In this document: positions 1 through 8,073 of the stretch, in pieces
How positions within the stretch are numbered: position 1 is the first letter of the stretch
Layout: each line of letters opens with the position of its first letter
Program-made: the position numbers and the translations under genes
NCBI GenBank assembly: GCA_963738365.1
Contig: CAVTWH010000010.1
Location: 62,001-126,000 of the forward strand
Length of the DNA: 64,000 nucleotides
Direction: 5' to 3'
Origin: CAVTWH01 sp963738365
GTDB lineage: Bacteria; Actinomycetota; Actinomycetes; Mycobacteriales; Micromonosporaceae
The notes under the pieces: generated by a model
Seen by the model: only the letters and a program-made list of their open reading frames with translations
Databases searched by the model: none
What the model was told of the DNA's origin: nothing

Positions 1-93
1 GACGAGCACGGAGCCCTCCGGGTGGATGCTCCACTGCCGGGTGAGCGTGACGGGACGGAGTTGGTCGGCGGCGCGACCGTCGGGACGGGCCAT
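1..93 (-). CDS. rph: Ribonuclease PH, N-terminal 31 residues (cut by window edge)
   Basis: Only the first 31 codons lie in the window. The reading starts at an ATG and gives MARPDGRAADQLRPVTLTR followed by W, HPEGSVLV. This is the nearly invariant N-terminus of RNase PH, the phosphorolytic 3'-5' exoribonuclease that trims tRNA 3' ends. The same neighbourhood (rph beside an MBL hydrolase and cysM) occurs in Mycobacterium tuberculosis around Rv1340. Identification rests on the N-terminal signature only; the catalytic core is outside the window. Confidence 0.85.
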   Translation of the reverse strand, partial: MARPDGRAADQLRPVTLTRQWSIHPEGSVLV

Positions 94-287
94 ACCTGCG
101 AGACTAACCGCCGCCCGACCCGGCCCAGCGACACCCCCGGGCGCGGCGGCCGGCCAGCCCGGGCCGGAGCCGGCACGGGCTGGGAGCGACGTGGGCGGCC
201 GGCTTACCGGAGCCGGCACGGTTCTGGTAAGCCGCGGGCGGCCAGCTGGCCAGCGCGGCACGCGTGCGCCGGAGCCGGAGCCGGTCG

Positions 288-1100
288 TCAGCCCCGGACC
301 GGCGCAGTCGGGCAGCCGTCGTGCGGCCGGCGGGTTGCCGCTGGCCGGTCGGCCCACCGCCTCGCGGGCGGCCAGCAGCAGCAGGCCCGGGAGCAGGTCG
401 GTGGAGCGGTCCAGCAGCCAGCGGGTACCCTTCGTGGCCAGCCAGGCCAGCTGCTCCCGCCGGGTCGGGGCCGGCTGGGTCGGCTCGGTGCCGGGGCGCT
501 GCCGCACCGGGAAGCCCCGCGCGGCGCAGCCGGTCGTAGAATCGGCCGGCGATGAACCGGTGCCCGCGCTCGCTCGGGTGCAGCCGGTCGACACTCCACA
601 TGCGACGGTCGTAGGCAGCTGGGTGTGCGACGGCGTCGAAGTGCACCGTGTCGAAGCGCACGGCCAGCTCGTCCACGGCGGCGTTCACCGCGGCCATCCG
701 GCGGGCCAGCGGCCGGGCCAGCGCACCGGGCAGGCCGAACATCCGGCCGGCGTCCGGCAGCCGCATGGTGAGCACCGCGGCGCCGGTCGCCCGCAGCGCG
801 CCGACGGTGTGCGCCAGCGCGTATGCCACCCGGTCGGGGTTGAAGTCGTGCCGCAGCGTGTCGTTCACCCCGATGATCACGGCGGCCAGCAGCGGCCGCA
901 GCTCCAGCGCCCGGGGCAGCTGGCTCGCGTTCCACGTCGCCGCTGCGCGCGCCGCTGGCCGCCAGGTTGTGCAGGGTCGCCCGGGCAACCCGGCGGCGAG
1001 CAGCGCCGCCCAGCCGCGCCAACTGTCCACTCCGACGTCCGGCAGCGGGATCCCCGATGCCGAGGGTGATCGAGTCGCCGAGCGCCGCGAACGTACCCAT
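288..1100 (-). pseudogene. SGNH/GDSL hydrolase, interrupted by several single-base indels
   Basis: The ATG start gives MGTFAALGDSITLGIGDP, the block I motif (GDS, nucleophile serine) of SGNH/GDSL esterases. Further family blocks appear only after switching frame: LHNLAASGARSGD, then VIIGVNDTLR (block III, GxND), then DRLHPSERGH (block V, DxxH). Frame changes are needed near positions 1050, 982, 930 and again near 530, yet the protein reads well on each side of every break. The C-terminal end is uncertain: position 288 is the stop of one of the competing frames. The start overlaps the stop of the upstream glycosyltransferase (TGATG), so the three genes form a coupled operon. Probably an intact gene damaged by sequence error; the substrate is unknown. 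Confidence 0.7.
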
Positions 1101-2312
1101 CAGGCCACTCCCGTCGACCCCACCGCCAACGCCGCCGCCGCGGGTCCGGCATACTCCCAGCAGACCTGCCGGGCCGCCGGGGCGTCGCCGCCCGCCGGGC
1201 CGGCCACCGCGGTCAGCCCGTGCGCGGCCAGGAAGCCGGCCACCGCGGCCGGCCAGCCGAACTCCTCGGCCCGCTGCCGGGCCGCCGTCCGCCGGGCCGG
1301 CTCCGGCCGGTCCAGCACGGCGGCCACGCCGGCGCCGAATTCCCTCGTCGGCCACGGCCACCCCGGCCGCGCCGACCACCTCCGGCAACGCGCTGGCCGC
1401 GTCCACCACCACGGGGGTACCGCAGGCCAGCGCCTCCAGGGCAGCGAGCCCGAAGGTCTCCACCGGGCCGGGCGCCAGCACCACGTCGGCGGTGGCCAGC
1501 AGGCCGGCCAGCGCCGCCCGGTCCCGGACGAAGCCGAGGAACCGCACCGGCAGCTGCCCAGCCTGCCGGCGCAGCCGCTGGTCCAGCGGACCGGCGCCGA
1601 CCACCAGCAGCCGCGCCGGCACGCCCCGCTCGCGCAGGTACGCCAGCGCCCGCAGCGAGCGCTGTGGCTTCTTCTCCGGCGACAGCCGTCCACAGTGGAC
1701 CAGCAGCACCTCGTGCGGGTCGGCGTACCGGGCGCGCAGGGCGGCGCTGGCCCGGCCGGGACAGAACAGGTCCAGGTCCACGCCGAGCGGTACCCGGCTC
1801 AGGTTGGCCACGCCCAGCCGCTCGAACTCGGCGGCCGCCCACCGGGTGGTGCACACCACCCGGGTGTAGTGCCGGGCGGTGCGCCGGTTGAGCAGGTCGG
1901 CCAGCGCCCCGGTGGGGCCGGCGAGCAGCCGGCCGGCCAGGCCCGCCAGGCCCGCGACGCTCTCGTGCGAGACCATCACCGACGGCACCCCGTGCTCGGC
2001 GGCCCACGCCCCGGTCCAGCGCAGCGACGTGCGGTCGGAGACCTCCAGCCGGTCCGGGCGCAGCTGCCCGAGCAGCTGCCGGACCCGGGAGCGGGCCAGC
2101 AGCACCCGGTACCCGCCGGAGGCCGGCAGCAGCGGCCCGCGCACCGTGATCACCCGCCCCTGGGCGGTCAGCTCGTCGCTGTCGGCCGGCCCGGGCGCGA
2201 TCAGCACCGGCTCGTGCCCGGCGGCCAGGTACCCGGTGCCCAGGCAGCGCAGCGCTGTGCGCAGCCCGCCGGAGGTGGGCGAGACGAAGTTGGCCAGCCG
2301 CACGATTCTCAC
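1100..2312 (-). pseudogene. GT4-family glycosyltransferase with one frameshift near its 3' end
   Basis: The gene starts with a GTG (VRIVRLANFVSPTSGG) that overlaps the stop of the upstream glycosyltransferase by GTGA. It has a GT-B fold layout: N-terminal acceptor domain, then VPLGVDLDLF, a donor-binding core (HCGRLSPEKK) and the E-x7-E signature ETFGLAALEA. After VAVADE, near 1340, the frame shifts by one base (an extra G in GAGGGAATTC). The other frame continues as EFGAGVAAVLDRPEPARRTA to a TGA at 1100-1102. Corrected length is about 404 residues. The acceptor is unknown; mannosyl or glucosyl transfer to cell-envelope lipid is an inference from family and the paired neighbour. Confidence 0.75.
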
Positions 2313-3670
2313 GCGACGTTCCCGGCCGGCCACTGCGCGGCGGGGCCGGCCGGCGCCCCCACCGGGTGAACCGCCTCGGGGTCGGACGCGACCAGCCGCA
2401 GCCCGGTCGCCAGCTGCCCGGGAACCACCAGCTGCCCGGGAACCACCTGCTGGCCGGGAACCACCTGCTGCCCGGGAACCACCTGCTGCCCGGGAACCAC
2501 CTGCTGGCCGAGAACCACCTGCTGGCCACGGACCACCGGCTGGCCGGGGGCCGACGGCTGGCCGAGGACCGCCTGGTAGTGCTCGATGAGCTGGTCGCCG
2601 ACGGCGGCCCAGTCCCGGCCGAGCATGCGCTGCCGGGCGCAGCGGCCCAGCCGGGTGCGCAGCTGCGGGTCGCGGACCAGCCGCTGGACGGCGTCGGTGA
2701 GCGCACCGGCGGACAGCGGGGCGACCAGGAAGCCGGTCTGCCCGTCGGCCACCAGGTCCAGCGGGCCGCCCTGGGCCGGCGCGACCACCGGCAGGCCACT
2801 GGCCGCCGCCTCCTGCAGCGTCTGCCCGAACGTCTCGTAGGGTCCGGCGTGCACGAAGACGTCCAGGCTGGCGTAGATGCGGGACAGTTGCGCGCCGGAG
2901 CGCACGCCGAGGAACACCGCGTCCGGCAGCACCCGGCGCAGCTGCTCCTGCTGCGGCCCGCCACCGACCACGACCAGGCGTACCCCGGGCAGGCTGGCGA
3001 TCGGGGCGAGCAGGTCGAGCCGCTTCTCGTGGGCCAGCCGGCCGACGTAGCCGACGAGGACCTCGCCGCGCGGGGCCAGCGCCCGGCGCAGGGCGGCGCT
3101 GCGCCGGTCCGGGTGGAAGCGTTCGGTGTCTATCCCCCGGCCCCACAGCCAGACCCGCTCGAAGCCGTGCGCGTGCAGCGCGGTGGCGGTGGCCCGGGAC
3201 GGGGCGAGGGTACGGTCGGCGCCGTTGTGCACGCCGCGCAGCCAGCGCCAGGCGGCCGCCTCGCCGAGACCGCGCACCCGGTACTCGCGGGCGTAGGAGG
3301 GGACGTCGGTCTGGTAGACGGCCACCGAGGGCAGGCCCAGCCGGCGGGCCACCCGGCCGGCCCGGGCGCCCAGCACCACCGGGGCGGCCAGGTGCACCAC
3401 GTCGGTACCGTGCTCGACGAGTGCCCGGGTCAGCGCCGGGCCGGGCAGCCCGAGCCGCAGGCTGGGGTAGCCGGGCAGCGGGACCGAGGGGACCCGTACC
3501 ACCGGATAGGGGAAGGCGCCGCCGACGCGGGGCAGCCCGGACGGTGGCTGCGGGGCGATCACCAGGGGCTGGTGGCCGCGGCGTTGCAGGTGCTCGGCGA
3601 CCCGGACGACCGAGTGCGCGACGCCGTTGACATCGGGTGGGAACGACTCGGTGACGATCGCGATGCGCAT
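2309..3670 (-). CDS. GT4-family glycosyltransferase with C-terminal hexapeptide repeats
   Basis: A 453-residue GT-B enzyme beginning MRIAIVTESFPPDVNGVAHS, which resembles the actinobacterial phosphatidylinositol/GDP-mannose-dependent mannosyltransferase group. Visible motifs are GRGIDTERFHPDRR, the donor-binding VGYVGRLAHEKR and the GT4 E-x7-E block YETFGQTLQEAAASG. After about residue 385 the protein ends in a low-complexity tail made of six-residue VVPGQQ units that has no counterpart in the family as I know it. The start was chosen at ATG 3670; a GTG two codons upstream is possible. It is first in a coupled operon with the next glycosyltransferase (GTGA overlap) and the SGNH hydrolase. Acceptor and sugar are not identifiable. 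Confidence 0.85.
   Translation of the reverse strand: MRIAIVTESFPPDVNGVAHSVVRVAEHLQRRGHQPLVIAPQPPSGLPRVGGAFPYPVVRVPSVPLPGYPSLRLGLPGPALTRALVEHGTDVVHLAAPVVLGARAGRVARRLGLPSVAVYQTDVPSYAREYRVRGLGEAAAWRWLRGVHNGADRTLAPSRATATALHAHGFERVWLWGRGIDTERFHPDRRSAALRRALAPRGEVLVGYVGRLAHEKRLDLLAPIASLPGVRLVVVGGGPQQEQLRRVLPDAVFLGVRSGAQLSRIYASLDVFVHAGPYETFGQTLQEAAASGLPVVAPAQGGPLDLVADGQTGFLVAPLSAGALTDAVQRLVRDPQLRTRLGRCARQRMLGRDWAAVGDQLIEHYQAVLGQPSAPGQPVVRGQQVVLGQQVVPGQQVVPGQQVVPGQQVVPGQLVVPGQLATGLRLVASDPEAVHPVGAPAGPAAQWPAGNVA
2405..2565 (-). repeat. 18-nt coding tandem repeat (VVPGQQ units)
   Basis: About eight imperfect tandem copies of the 18-nt unit ctgcccgggaaccacctg lie in frame within the glycosyltransferase gene. 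On the minus strand they encode VVPGQQ. Copies differ mainly at ctgccc/ctggcc, consistent with slippage expansion plus drift. Confidence 0.85.
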
Positions 3671-3772
3671 GCCCACAACATCGATGAGGTTGCGGTGCGC
3701 CGGGCCACCGGCGGTTGTCGCGTTGACGAACGTCGCGTGATTTCTCGCCGCCGCGGACCGGTCAGCCTGGGA

Positions 3773-4522
3773 CTACACGTCGTAGGTGTCGCCGGTGCGG
3801 ACCAGTGTCACCGGGCCGCAGAAGGCCGCGCCGGCCGCCTCCAGGGTCTCCGCCGCGTCGCCCCACGCGGCGACCAGGTGGGTGAGCAGTAGCCGGCCGA
3901 CGCCGGCCTTGGTGGCCACCGCCCCGGCCTCGCCGCCGGTCAGGTGCAGGTCCGGCGGGTTGGGCCGGCCGTCGAGATAGCTGGCTTCGCAGAGGAACAC
4001 GTCGGCCCGGTCGGCCAGCCGCAGCAGCGCCTCACACATGGCGGTGTCGGCCGAGTAGGTCAGCACCCGGCCGTTGTGGGTGAGCCGCACGCCGTAGGTC
4101 TCCACCGGATGGTTGACCTGGTCAACGGTGACGTCGAAGGGGCCGATGCGCAGCGGCCCCGAGGTCAGGGTGTGGAAGGTGTAGACGTCGTCCAGCGGCC
4201 CCTCGTCCGGGGCGCCGTAGACGGCGATCAGCCGCTCGCGGACGCCGGCCGGGCCGTAGACCGGCAACCGCGGGTAGCGGCCTTCCGGGGCGTAGCGGCG
4301 CACCACGACGTACGAACAGGCGTCCACCATGTGGTCGCAGTGCAGGTGGGAGAGGACTATCGCGTCGATGTCCACCATCGCGCCGAGACGCTGCAGGGCG
4401 GCCAGCGAACCGGTGCCGAAATCCAACATCAGGCGAAAGCCGTCAGCCTCGACAAGGTATGCCGAGCAGGGCGAATCCGGTCCGGGGAAGCTACCGGCGC
4501 AGCCGAGCACGGTAAGCTTCAT
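3773..4522 (-). CDS. MBL-fold metallo-hydrolase (Rv1339-type, putative cyclic-nucleotide phosphodiesterase)
   Basis: A 249-residue metallo-beta-lactamase-fold protein. The zinc motif SHLHCDH is at residues 58-64 (H59, H61, D63, H64). Later metal-ligand candidates are NHPVET, YSADTAMC and a C-terminal LLTHLV. It keeps the RNase Z/ElaC-like core but is short. In M. tuberculosis the protein at the same place, Rv1339 next to rphA, has been described as an atypical class II cyclic-nucleotide phosphodiesterase; transferring that role here rests on synteny plus family. Here the murI and rhomboid genes that separate it from cysM in Mycobacterium are absent, and a divergent small membrane protein gene sits in between. 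Confidence 0.85.
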   Translation of the reverse strand: MKLTVLGCAGSFPGPDSPCSAYLVEADGFRLMLDFGTGSLAALQRLGAMVDIDAIVLSHLHCDHMVDACSYVVVRRYAPEGRYPRLPVYGPAGVRERLIAVYGAPDEGPLDDVYTFHTLTSGPLRIGPFDVTVDQVNHPVETYGVRLTHNGRVLTYSADTAMCEALLRLADRADVFLCEASYLDGRPNPPDLHLTGGEAGAVATKAGVGRLLLTHLVAAWGDAAETLEAAGAAFCGPVTLVRTGDTYDV

Positions 4523-4730
4523 CGGGCCCCCTTCAATGAGCGATACGGTGCGCAGCCTACGCGCCCGACGGGGCGCGCCCGCAGGCGTCTGGCGTCAGAT
4601 GTCGCTAACGTGACAGGGTATTCAGGGCGCCGCCCCAGGCGTCCGACGATCGTCACTCATCGTAGCCGTTTTTCGTTATTCGTATATTGACGTCGCCCGA
4701 GGCGTTGACCACAGAAGCGGTGGTGTAGGC

Positions 4731-5171
4731 ATGTCCGTCGACAGTTCGACCCGGACCCCCGCGGTCCCCGGCGCCCGCCCCGGCGGCGCCCTCTACGGCG
4801 CGACCGGCGAGCACGTGGGCCTCTCCCCGGTCGCCAAGGCGCTGGGCCAGCCGACCGGTGCACTCACCGCGGTACCGGCGCCCAACCGGTCGGTGCCCAC
4901 CGCCCGCCGCCTGTTCGGGCTCTGCGTGGGCGCGGCGGCGCTGGGCATCATCGGCATCCTGGTCGGCGCGCGCGGCTGGCTGGGCCTGCTCATGCACAAG
5001 GCGGAGAGCTGGTTCCTGGTCACCATCGTGATCCTCGGGGTGGCCGGCGTGCTGACCGCCTCAGCGGCGTTCCTCACCGTGCACCGGCGCCTCGTCCCGT
5101 GGATCATGCTGACCGTCAGCGCGCTGATCCTGGTCAGCTCGATCGTGGTCACCGCCGTCGGCCTGCGCTGA
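4731..5171 (+). CDS. Small membrane protein, three predicted transmembrane helices
   Basis: A 146-residue protein with a proline/glycine/alanine-rich hydrophilic N-terminus (about residues 1-58). Three hydrophobic segments follow: roughly 62-82 (LCVGAAALGIIGILVGA), 95-114 (FLVTIVILGVAGVLTASAAF) and 122-143. No family is recognised. It is transcribed on the opposite strand to the cys and rph genes around it, with an AT-richer 200 bp upstream region. The ATG at 4731 has only a weak GTAGG ribosome site. Confidence 0.7.
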   Translation: MSVDSSTRTPAVPGARPGGALYGATGEHVGLSPVAKALGQPTGALTAVPAPNRSVPTARRLFGLCVGAAALGIIGILVGARGWLGLLMHKAESWFLVTIVILGVAGVLTASAAFLTVHRRLVPWIMLTVSALILVSSIVVTAVGLR

Positions 5172-5183
5172 GACCCCCGCCGG

Positions 5184-6134
5184 TCAGGCCCAGAGCTGGC
5201 CTTCCAGGGCTTCCTCGGCGTCGCTGAGGGTGCCGCCGTAGGCGCCGGTGGACAGGTACTTCCAGCCGCCGTCGGCGACCAGGAACGCCACGTCGGCGCG
5301 CTGCCCGGCCTTGAGCGCCTCGTGCGCGACCGCCAGCGCCGCGTGGCACACCGCGCCGGTGGAGAAGCCGACGAACAGCCCCTCCACCTCGACCAGCTGG
5401 CGGGTGCGCAGCACCGCGTCGCGGGTACCCACGGAGAAGCGGCGGCTGAGCACGCTGGCGTCGTAGAGCTCGGGGACGTACCCCTCGTCGATGTTGCGCA
5501 GGCCGTAGACGAGTTCGCCGTAGCGCGGCTCGGCGGCCACGATCTGGATGTCCGGGTTCTTCTCCCGCAGGTAGCGACCGGTGCCCATCAGCGTGCCGGT
5601 GGTACCCAGGCCGGCCACGAAGTGCGTGATGGTGGGCAGGTCGCGCAGCAGCTCCGGGCCGGTGGTCTCGTAGTGGGCGCGGGCGTTGCCCTCGTTGCCG
5701 TACTGGAAGAGCATCACCCAGTCGGGGTGCTCGGCGGCGATCTGGCGGGCCTGCGCGACGGCCATGTTCGAGCCGCCGGCCGCCGGCGAGAAGATGATCT
5801 CGGCGCCGTACATGCGGAGCAGTTGGATGCGCTCGGCGGAGACGTTCTCCGGCATCACACAGACCAGCCGGTAGCCGCGCAGCTTCGCCACCATGGCCAG
5901 CGCGATCCCGGTGTTCCCGCTGGTCGGCTCCAGGATGGTGTCCCCCGCCCGCAGCCGCCCCGCCTCCTCGGCGGCCCGCACCATGTAGAGCGCCGCCCGG
6001 TCCTTCACCGACCCGGTCGGATTCCGGTCCTCCAGCTTCGCCCACAACCGCACGTCCGCCGACGGCGACAGCCGCGGCAGCCCGACCAGCGGCGTCCCGC
6101 CGCAGGCATCCAACAGACTCTCGAACCGCGCCAT
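5184..6134 (-). CDS. cysM: O-phosphoserine sulfhydrylase (CysO-dependent cysteine synthase)
   Basis: A 316-residue PLP-dependent fold-type II enzyme. It forms cysteine from O-phosphoserine and the thiocarboxylated carrier CysO. Visible are the PLP lysine in NPTGSVKDRAALYM (K44), the substrate loop EPTSGNTGIA (69-78) and the glycine-rich phosphate loop AGLGTTGTLMG. R213 in YGLRNIDEG lines up by a constant seven-residue offset with M. tuberculosis CysM R220, the phosphoserine-selecting residue. The C-terminal EGQLWA tail that closes over the active site in the mycobacterial enzyme is also present. The start has a strong ribosome site (AGAGGAG). The gene lies directly downstream of cysO and mec on the same strand. 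Confidence 0.93.
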   Translation of the reverse strand: MARFESLLDACGGTPLVGLPRLSPSADVRLWAKLEDRNPTGSVKDRAALYMVRAAEEAGRLRAGDTILEPTSGNTGIALAMVAKLRGYRLVCVMPENVSAERIQLLRMYGAEIIFSPAAGGSNMAVAQARQIAAEHPDWVMLFQYGNEGNARAHYETTGPELLRDLPTITHFVAGLGTTGTLMGTGRYLREKNPDIQIVAAEPRYGELVYGLRNIDEGYVPELYDASVLSRRFSVGTRDAVLRTRQLVEVEGLFVGFSTGAVCHAALAVAHEALKAGQRADVAFLVADGGWKYLSTGAYGGTLSDAEEALEGQLWA

Positions 6135-6309
6135 CCGACCGCTCCTCTCCCGGACCGGGCGATGCCCCGGGGCGGTGGCCGCCGGGCGTCACCGCCGACG
6201 CGCCACAACCCCGAGATCACCGATTGCACAGCGGGTCGCCCCACGGGCGGCCCGAAGATCAGCCCCAACGGGCGACCCGGGGGATCAGCCCACCGGGCGA
6301 CCCCGGGGA
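6135..6309. other. Intergenic stretch between cysO and cysM with a short direct repeat
   Basis: About 175 bp holding two near-identical copies of gggcgacccggggatcagcc (roughly 6270-6316), the second overlapping the cysO stop codon. There is no hairpin strong enough to call a terminator, so cysO-cysM read-through is plausible. No reading frame here looks coding. Confidence 0.4.
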
Positions 6310-6597
6310 TCAGCCGGCGAGGGCGCCGCCGGCTACGGCGGGCAGGATGGTGACGGAGTCGCCGTCGGAGAGTTTGGCGTCGAGGGCGCCGAGGAAGCGG
6401 ACGTCCTCGTCGTTGACGTAGACGTTGACGAAGCGGTGCAGGGCACCGGCGTCGGTGATCAGCCGGGCGCGCAGGCCGGGGTAGCTGGCGTCCAGGTCGA
6501 TGAGCAGGTCAGCGAGGGTGTCACCGGCACCGGAGACGCTCTTCGCGCCGCCGGTGTACTGCCGCAGGATGGTGGGGATACGGACCTCAACGGCCAT
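6310..6597 (-). CDS. cysO: Sulfur-carrier protein CysO (ThiS/MoaD fold) with a C-terminal ALAG extension
   Basis: A 95-residue ubiquitin-like beta-grasp sulfur carrier. The sequence is close to M. tuberculosis CysO: IPTILRQYTGG near the N-terminus, HRFVNVYVNDEDVRF in the middle and SVTILPAVAGG at the end. In the mycobacterial protein that diglycine is the terminus, where the thiocarboxylate is built. Here the reading continues for four codons (ALAG, residues 92-95) before TGA. The family mechanism needs a free C-terminal glycine, so the tail would have to be removed first; the JAMM protease gene just upstream is the obvious candidate. Start ATG 6597 has an AAGGAG ribosome site nine bases upstream. 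Confidence 0.9.
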   Translation of the reverse strand: MAVEVRIPTILRQYTGGAKSVSGAGDTLADLLIDLDASYPGLRARLITDAGALHRFVNVYVNDEDVRFLGALDAKLSDGDSVTILPAVAGGALAG

Positions 6598-6644
6598 GAC
6601 GGGTAACTCCTTGATCGGAAGATGGCGGGCGGACGGGGCGGGGA

Positions 6645-7136
6645 TCAGCGAGCGTCGGAACACTCGTAGTCGACCGCGGCCGGGGTCTGCCCGAACATGT
6701 AGGTGGTTACCGCCACGGGATCCACTGTGCCATCGAGCACCCGCACCGGCTCCTCGGTGACCACGCCGTCCACGATGCGGTACGAGCGGATCTCGGTGCT
6801 CTCCGCCGACCGGGTGGAGACCAACAGGTAGTGCGCGCCGGGCTCGCCGGCGAAGGAGACGTCGGTCCGGGACGGGTACGCCTCGGTGGCGGTGTGCGAG
6901 TGGTACACCACCACCGGCTCCTCGTCCCGGTCGTCCATCTCCCGCCACACCCGCAACTGCTCCATCGAGTCGAACTCGTAGAACGTCATCGAACGGGCGG
7001 CGTTGTCCATCTCGATCAGCCGGGTCGGCCGGTCGCGCCCGACCGGGCCGGCGACCACGCCGCACGCCTCGTCCGGGTGGTCCCGGCGGGCGTGCGCCAC
7101 GATGGCGTCGAGGATCTCCCGGTCAATGGTCAGCAC
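6645..7136 (-). CDS. mec: Mec-type JAMM metalloprotease (CysO-cysteine peptidase)
   Basis: A 163-residue JAB1/MPN-domain protein. Zinc site: E23 (PDEACG), then HSHTATEAYPSRTD with H79, H81 and D92, a complete JAMM motif. The M. tuberculosis homologue Rv1334 releases cysteine from the CysO-cysteine adduct after CysM has formed it; homologues in other systems remove short C-terminal extensions from ThiS-like proteins. Both activities would be meaningful here because the neighbouring CysO carries a tail. The start is GTG 7136. Gene order mec-cysO-cysM is the same as in Mycobacterium. Confidence 0.92.
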   Translation of the reverse strand: MLTIDREILDAIVAHARRDHPDEACGVVAGPVGRDRPTRLIEMDNAARSMTFYEFDSMEQLRVWREMDDRDEEPVVVYHSHTATEAYPSRTDVSFAGEPGAHYLLVSTRSAESTEIRSYRIVDGVVTEEPVRVLDGTVDPVAVTTYMFGQTPAAVDYECSDAR

Positions 7137-7218
7137 GGTGACCGAGTTTACCTTGGTCGACGCCCGTGGTGACCCGCCGGTCGGTGGCCGGAGGGGGCGC
7201 CTGGGCGTGGCGTTCGCC

Positions 7219-7719
7219 TCACCGGGTGATGGCCTCCAGCAGGGACTCCTGCAGCATGCCCAGGTAGTGGTACATGGTGAGCTGGCGGACCCGGACCGAG
7301 GTGGGGTCGGACATCACCGCCTCATCCAGCTCGGCCATCAGGTCGGTGTCGTCGGCCACGTCCAGCCGGGTGCCCAGCGCCAGCCGCCCGTCGTTGAGCG
7401 CCTTGAGCCAGGCCAGCGCCGCCTCCTCGTCCAGCCGGACGACGGCGCCGCCGGTGTTGGGCAGGGCGGCCAGGATCGCCCCGGCCTGGTCGATCTTGGC
7501 GGTCTTCAGATCGCCCTCGGTGTACTCCCGCAGGTCCGCCGAGGCCGCCGGGTCGTCCCGGTAGACGTCCGGGAAGAGCCGGTCGACCACCGGGTCCTCC
7601 CGGTCGAAGCCGTCGGTGAGCAGCCCGATCACCTCGGCCGAGACCTGGCGCAGGACGGCCACCTCCTCGGCGGGGAAGCGGGCCACGCACAGCTGCCCGT
7701 GCCGGCGGAAGAAGCTCAT
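7219..7719 (-). CDS. DUF2017 family protein
   Basis: A 166-residue soluble, acidic protein starting MSFFRRHGQLCVARFPAEEV. It matches the actinobacterial DUF2017 family, always found next to clpS (M. tuberculosis Rv1332). The central segment DPAASADLREYTEGDL and the C-terminal helix RQLTMYHYLGMLQESLLE are typical. Its ATG overlaps the clpS stop codon (ATGA), so the two are translationally coupled. Molecular role unknown; linkage suggests a part in ClpS/ClpCP proteolysis, which is inference. Confidence 0.85.
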   Translation of the reverse strand: MSFFRRHGQLCVARFPAEEVAVLRQVSAEVIGLLTDGFDREDPVVDRLFPDVYRDDPAASADLREYTEGDLKTAKIDQAGAILAALPNTGGAVVRLDEEAALAWLKALNDGRLALGTRLDVADDTDLMAELDEAVMSDPTSVRVRQLTMYHYLGMLQESLLEAITR

Positions 7720-8006
7720 GACCGGTCCACCGTCGCCCACAGCCCGTAGGACTGAAGCAGGGAGGCGTCGTGCTCCATCTTCTCCCGGGCGCCGGAGGTG
7801 ACCACGGCCCGGCCCTTGTGGTGCACGTCGAGCATCAGCTGCTCCGCCTTGTCCCGACTGAACCCGAACAGTCGCTGGAACACCCAGGTCACGTAGGACA
7901 TCAGGTTCACCGGGTCGTTCCAGACCACGGTCACCCAGGGGCGGTCCGGGTCCGGTTCCTCCTCGACCACCGGAATCTCGACCGGGGCGACCTGCGGCGC
8001 CGTCAT
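7716..8006 (-). CDS. clpS: ATP-dependent Clp protease adaptor ClpS
   Basis: A 96-residue N-end-rule adaptor that delivers substrates to ClpC/ClpA. The ClpS core is clear: WVTVVWNDPVNLMSYVTWVF with the N-degron pocket residues, then LMLDVHHKGRAVV and a C-terminal DASLLQSYGLWATV. It starts at ATG 8006 after an unstructured proline/glutamate-rich leader of about 22 residues. It is divergent from pncB, the same arrangement as Rv1331/Rv1330c, and is first in a run that continues through DUF2017, mec, cysO and cysM. Confidence 0.92.
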   Translation of the reverse strand: MTAPQVAPVEIPVVEEEPDPDRPWVTVVWNDPVNLMSYVTWVFQRLFGFSRDKAEQLMLDVHHKGRAVVTSGAREKMEHDASLLQSYGLWATVDRS

Positions 8007-8073
8007 GCCCCCTATCGTGCCACGGGCCGGCGGCCGGGTGGCAGCGCCCGCGCGACGCCCCGCCCGTACGCTG

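Noticed and set aside
2405..2565. CRISPR-like repeats
   Set aside because: Units are contiguous, in frame and have no unique spacers, so this is a coding tandem repeat. The same holds for 16718-16834 and 29355-29540.
288..3146. A 952-codon minus-strand frame seeming to fuse two enzymes
   Set aside because: Only its middle part (the second glycosyltransferase) and the first residues of the SGNH protein are genuine. The rest is the wrong frame of the flanking genes, and the overlap codons show separate genes.
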